Shown here one piece after another: positions 63,813 through 64,000 of a stretch of DNA of 64,000 nt (within the stretch, counting starts at the first letter, position 1; every line of letters starts with the position of its first letter). The DNA is taken from contig NZ_BQKE01000003.1 in assembly GCF_036244895.1 (NCBI RefSeq), forward strand, positions 620,001-684,000, given 5' to 3'. The notes under the pieces are model-generated. The model was not told where the DNA came from. It did not search any database and saw only the letters and a list, made by a program, of their open reading frames with translations. This DNA comes from Persicobacter diffluens (GTDB lineage: Bacteria; Bacteroidota; Bacteroidia; Cytophagales; Cyclobacteriaceae). The position numbers were made by a program, and so were the translations under genes.

Positions 63813-64000
63813 CAGTCACTACCCTCAGTTAAAAGATAAGCATTATCAGGATCTTTTTTAATGAGGTTAATGAAATCCTGAATCAAATCATTGGCGATGG
63901 TGACGGATAAATGATAATGGACAATTTTCCATTCTCCATTTAATTTTTCCAATACAGCCGATCCGCGGCAAACGCCCATCCAGGTATATAATTTTTCATC
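63812..64000 (-). CDS. NTF2-like (SnoaL-type) protein, C-terminal part only
   Basis: 62 codons before the stop at 63814-63812; the 5' part lies beyond the right edge. The visible part (YTWMGVCRGSAVLEKLNGEW then KIVHYHLSVTIANDL) has the final beta strands of a SnoaL/NTF2-like cone fold, as in small stand-alone Bacteroidota proteins of this type, followed by a short helical tail. Enzymatic or binding role unknown. Confidence 0.75.
   Translation of the reverse strand, partial: DEKLYTWMGVCRGSAVLEKLNGEWKIVHYHLSVTIANDLIQDFINLIKKDPDNAYLLTEGSD

Overview
The window looks like a chromosome segment of a Bacteroidota bacterium, most likely a marine-type member of the Cytophagales. Supporting signs are a type IX secretion (T9SS) C-terminal sorting domain, BACON domains, 7TMR-DISM sensor architecture, a TonB receptor with a carboxypeptidase-regulatory-like N-terminus, Bacteroidota promoter boxes (TAnnTTTG), lipoprotein-rich gene content and the absence of strong Shine-Dalgarno sequences. 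Genus cannot be named from sequence alone.

Layout. 1-9.4 kb: the N-terminal part of a secreted beta-helix/BACON protein running off the left edge, a small coiled-coil lipoprotein, a stand-alone IS30-type HTH protein divergent from an unknown gene, and a GH20 beta-hexosaminidase. 9.6-12.9 kb: a nitrosative-stress module, with an Rrf2-type Fe-S regulator facing ric (di-iron Fe-S repair protein), then a PepSY-TM protein and a small membrane protein; a palindromic operator sits on the -33 box of the divergent promoters. 13.4-16.5 kb: a WG-repeat protein and a CPBP membrane protease. 17.0-22.5 kb: a tripartite heavy-metal RND efflux operon (TolC-like, adaptor, CzcA/CusA-like). 23.5-31.1 kb: an AT-rich accessory island read here as a degenerate integron-like cassette array: a truncated tyrosine recombinase, two copies of a 94-bp attI-like sequence, three attC-like imperfect palindromes, five unknown plus-strand genes (one lipoprotein, four membrane proteins), an IS91-type transposase remnant between two copies of a 107-bp repeat, and a second IS30-HTH protein. 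31.7-44 kb: YpdA-like reductase, nitroreductase, esterase-like lipoprotein, a complete IS4-type insertion sequence with 9-bp target duplication, methyltransferase, PhnA-like protein, TonB receptor and YwbE. 44.6-52.2 kb: one giant T9SS-secreted subtilase of 2517 residues. 53.4-64 kb: a LeuA/CimA-type synthase, a membrane sensor fused to an IS1595-type transposase zinc ribbon, an outer-membrane barrel, a C69 peptidase, an AI-2E family permease and the tail of an NTF2-like protein.

Intergenic space is dominated by two short non-coding repeat families. Family A (about 220 bp, termini TTAAGCC.../...GGCTTAA, MITE-like) has about a dozen copies plus fragments. Family B (about 160 bp) is an imperfect palindrome from end to end, with termini AGCGTGTTTAAAAGC/GCTTTTAAACACGCT; it has about nine copies, one with its centre inverted. 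No rRNA, tRNA or CRISPR array was found. The strongest candidates for something new are the integron-like array with duplicated attI-like sites, the 107-bp repeat at cassette ends, the sensor/transposase-zinc-ribbon fusion, and the pair of IS30-HTH-only proteins.
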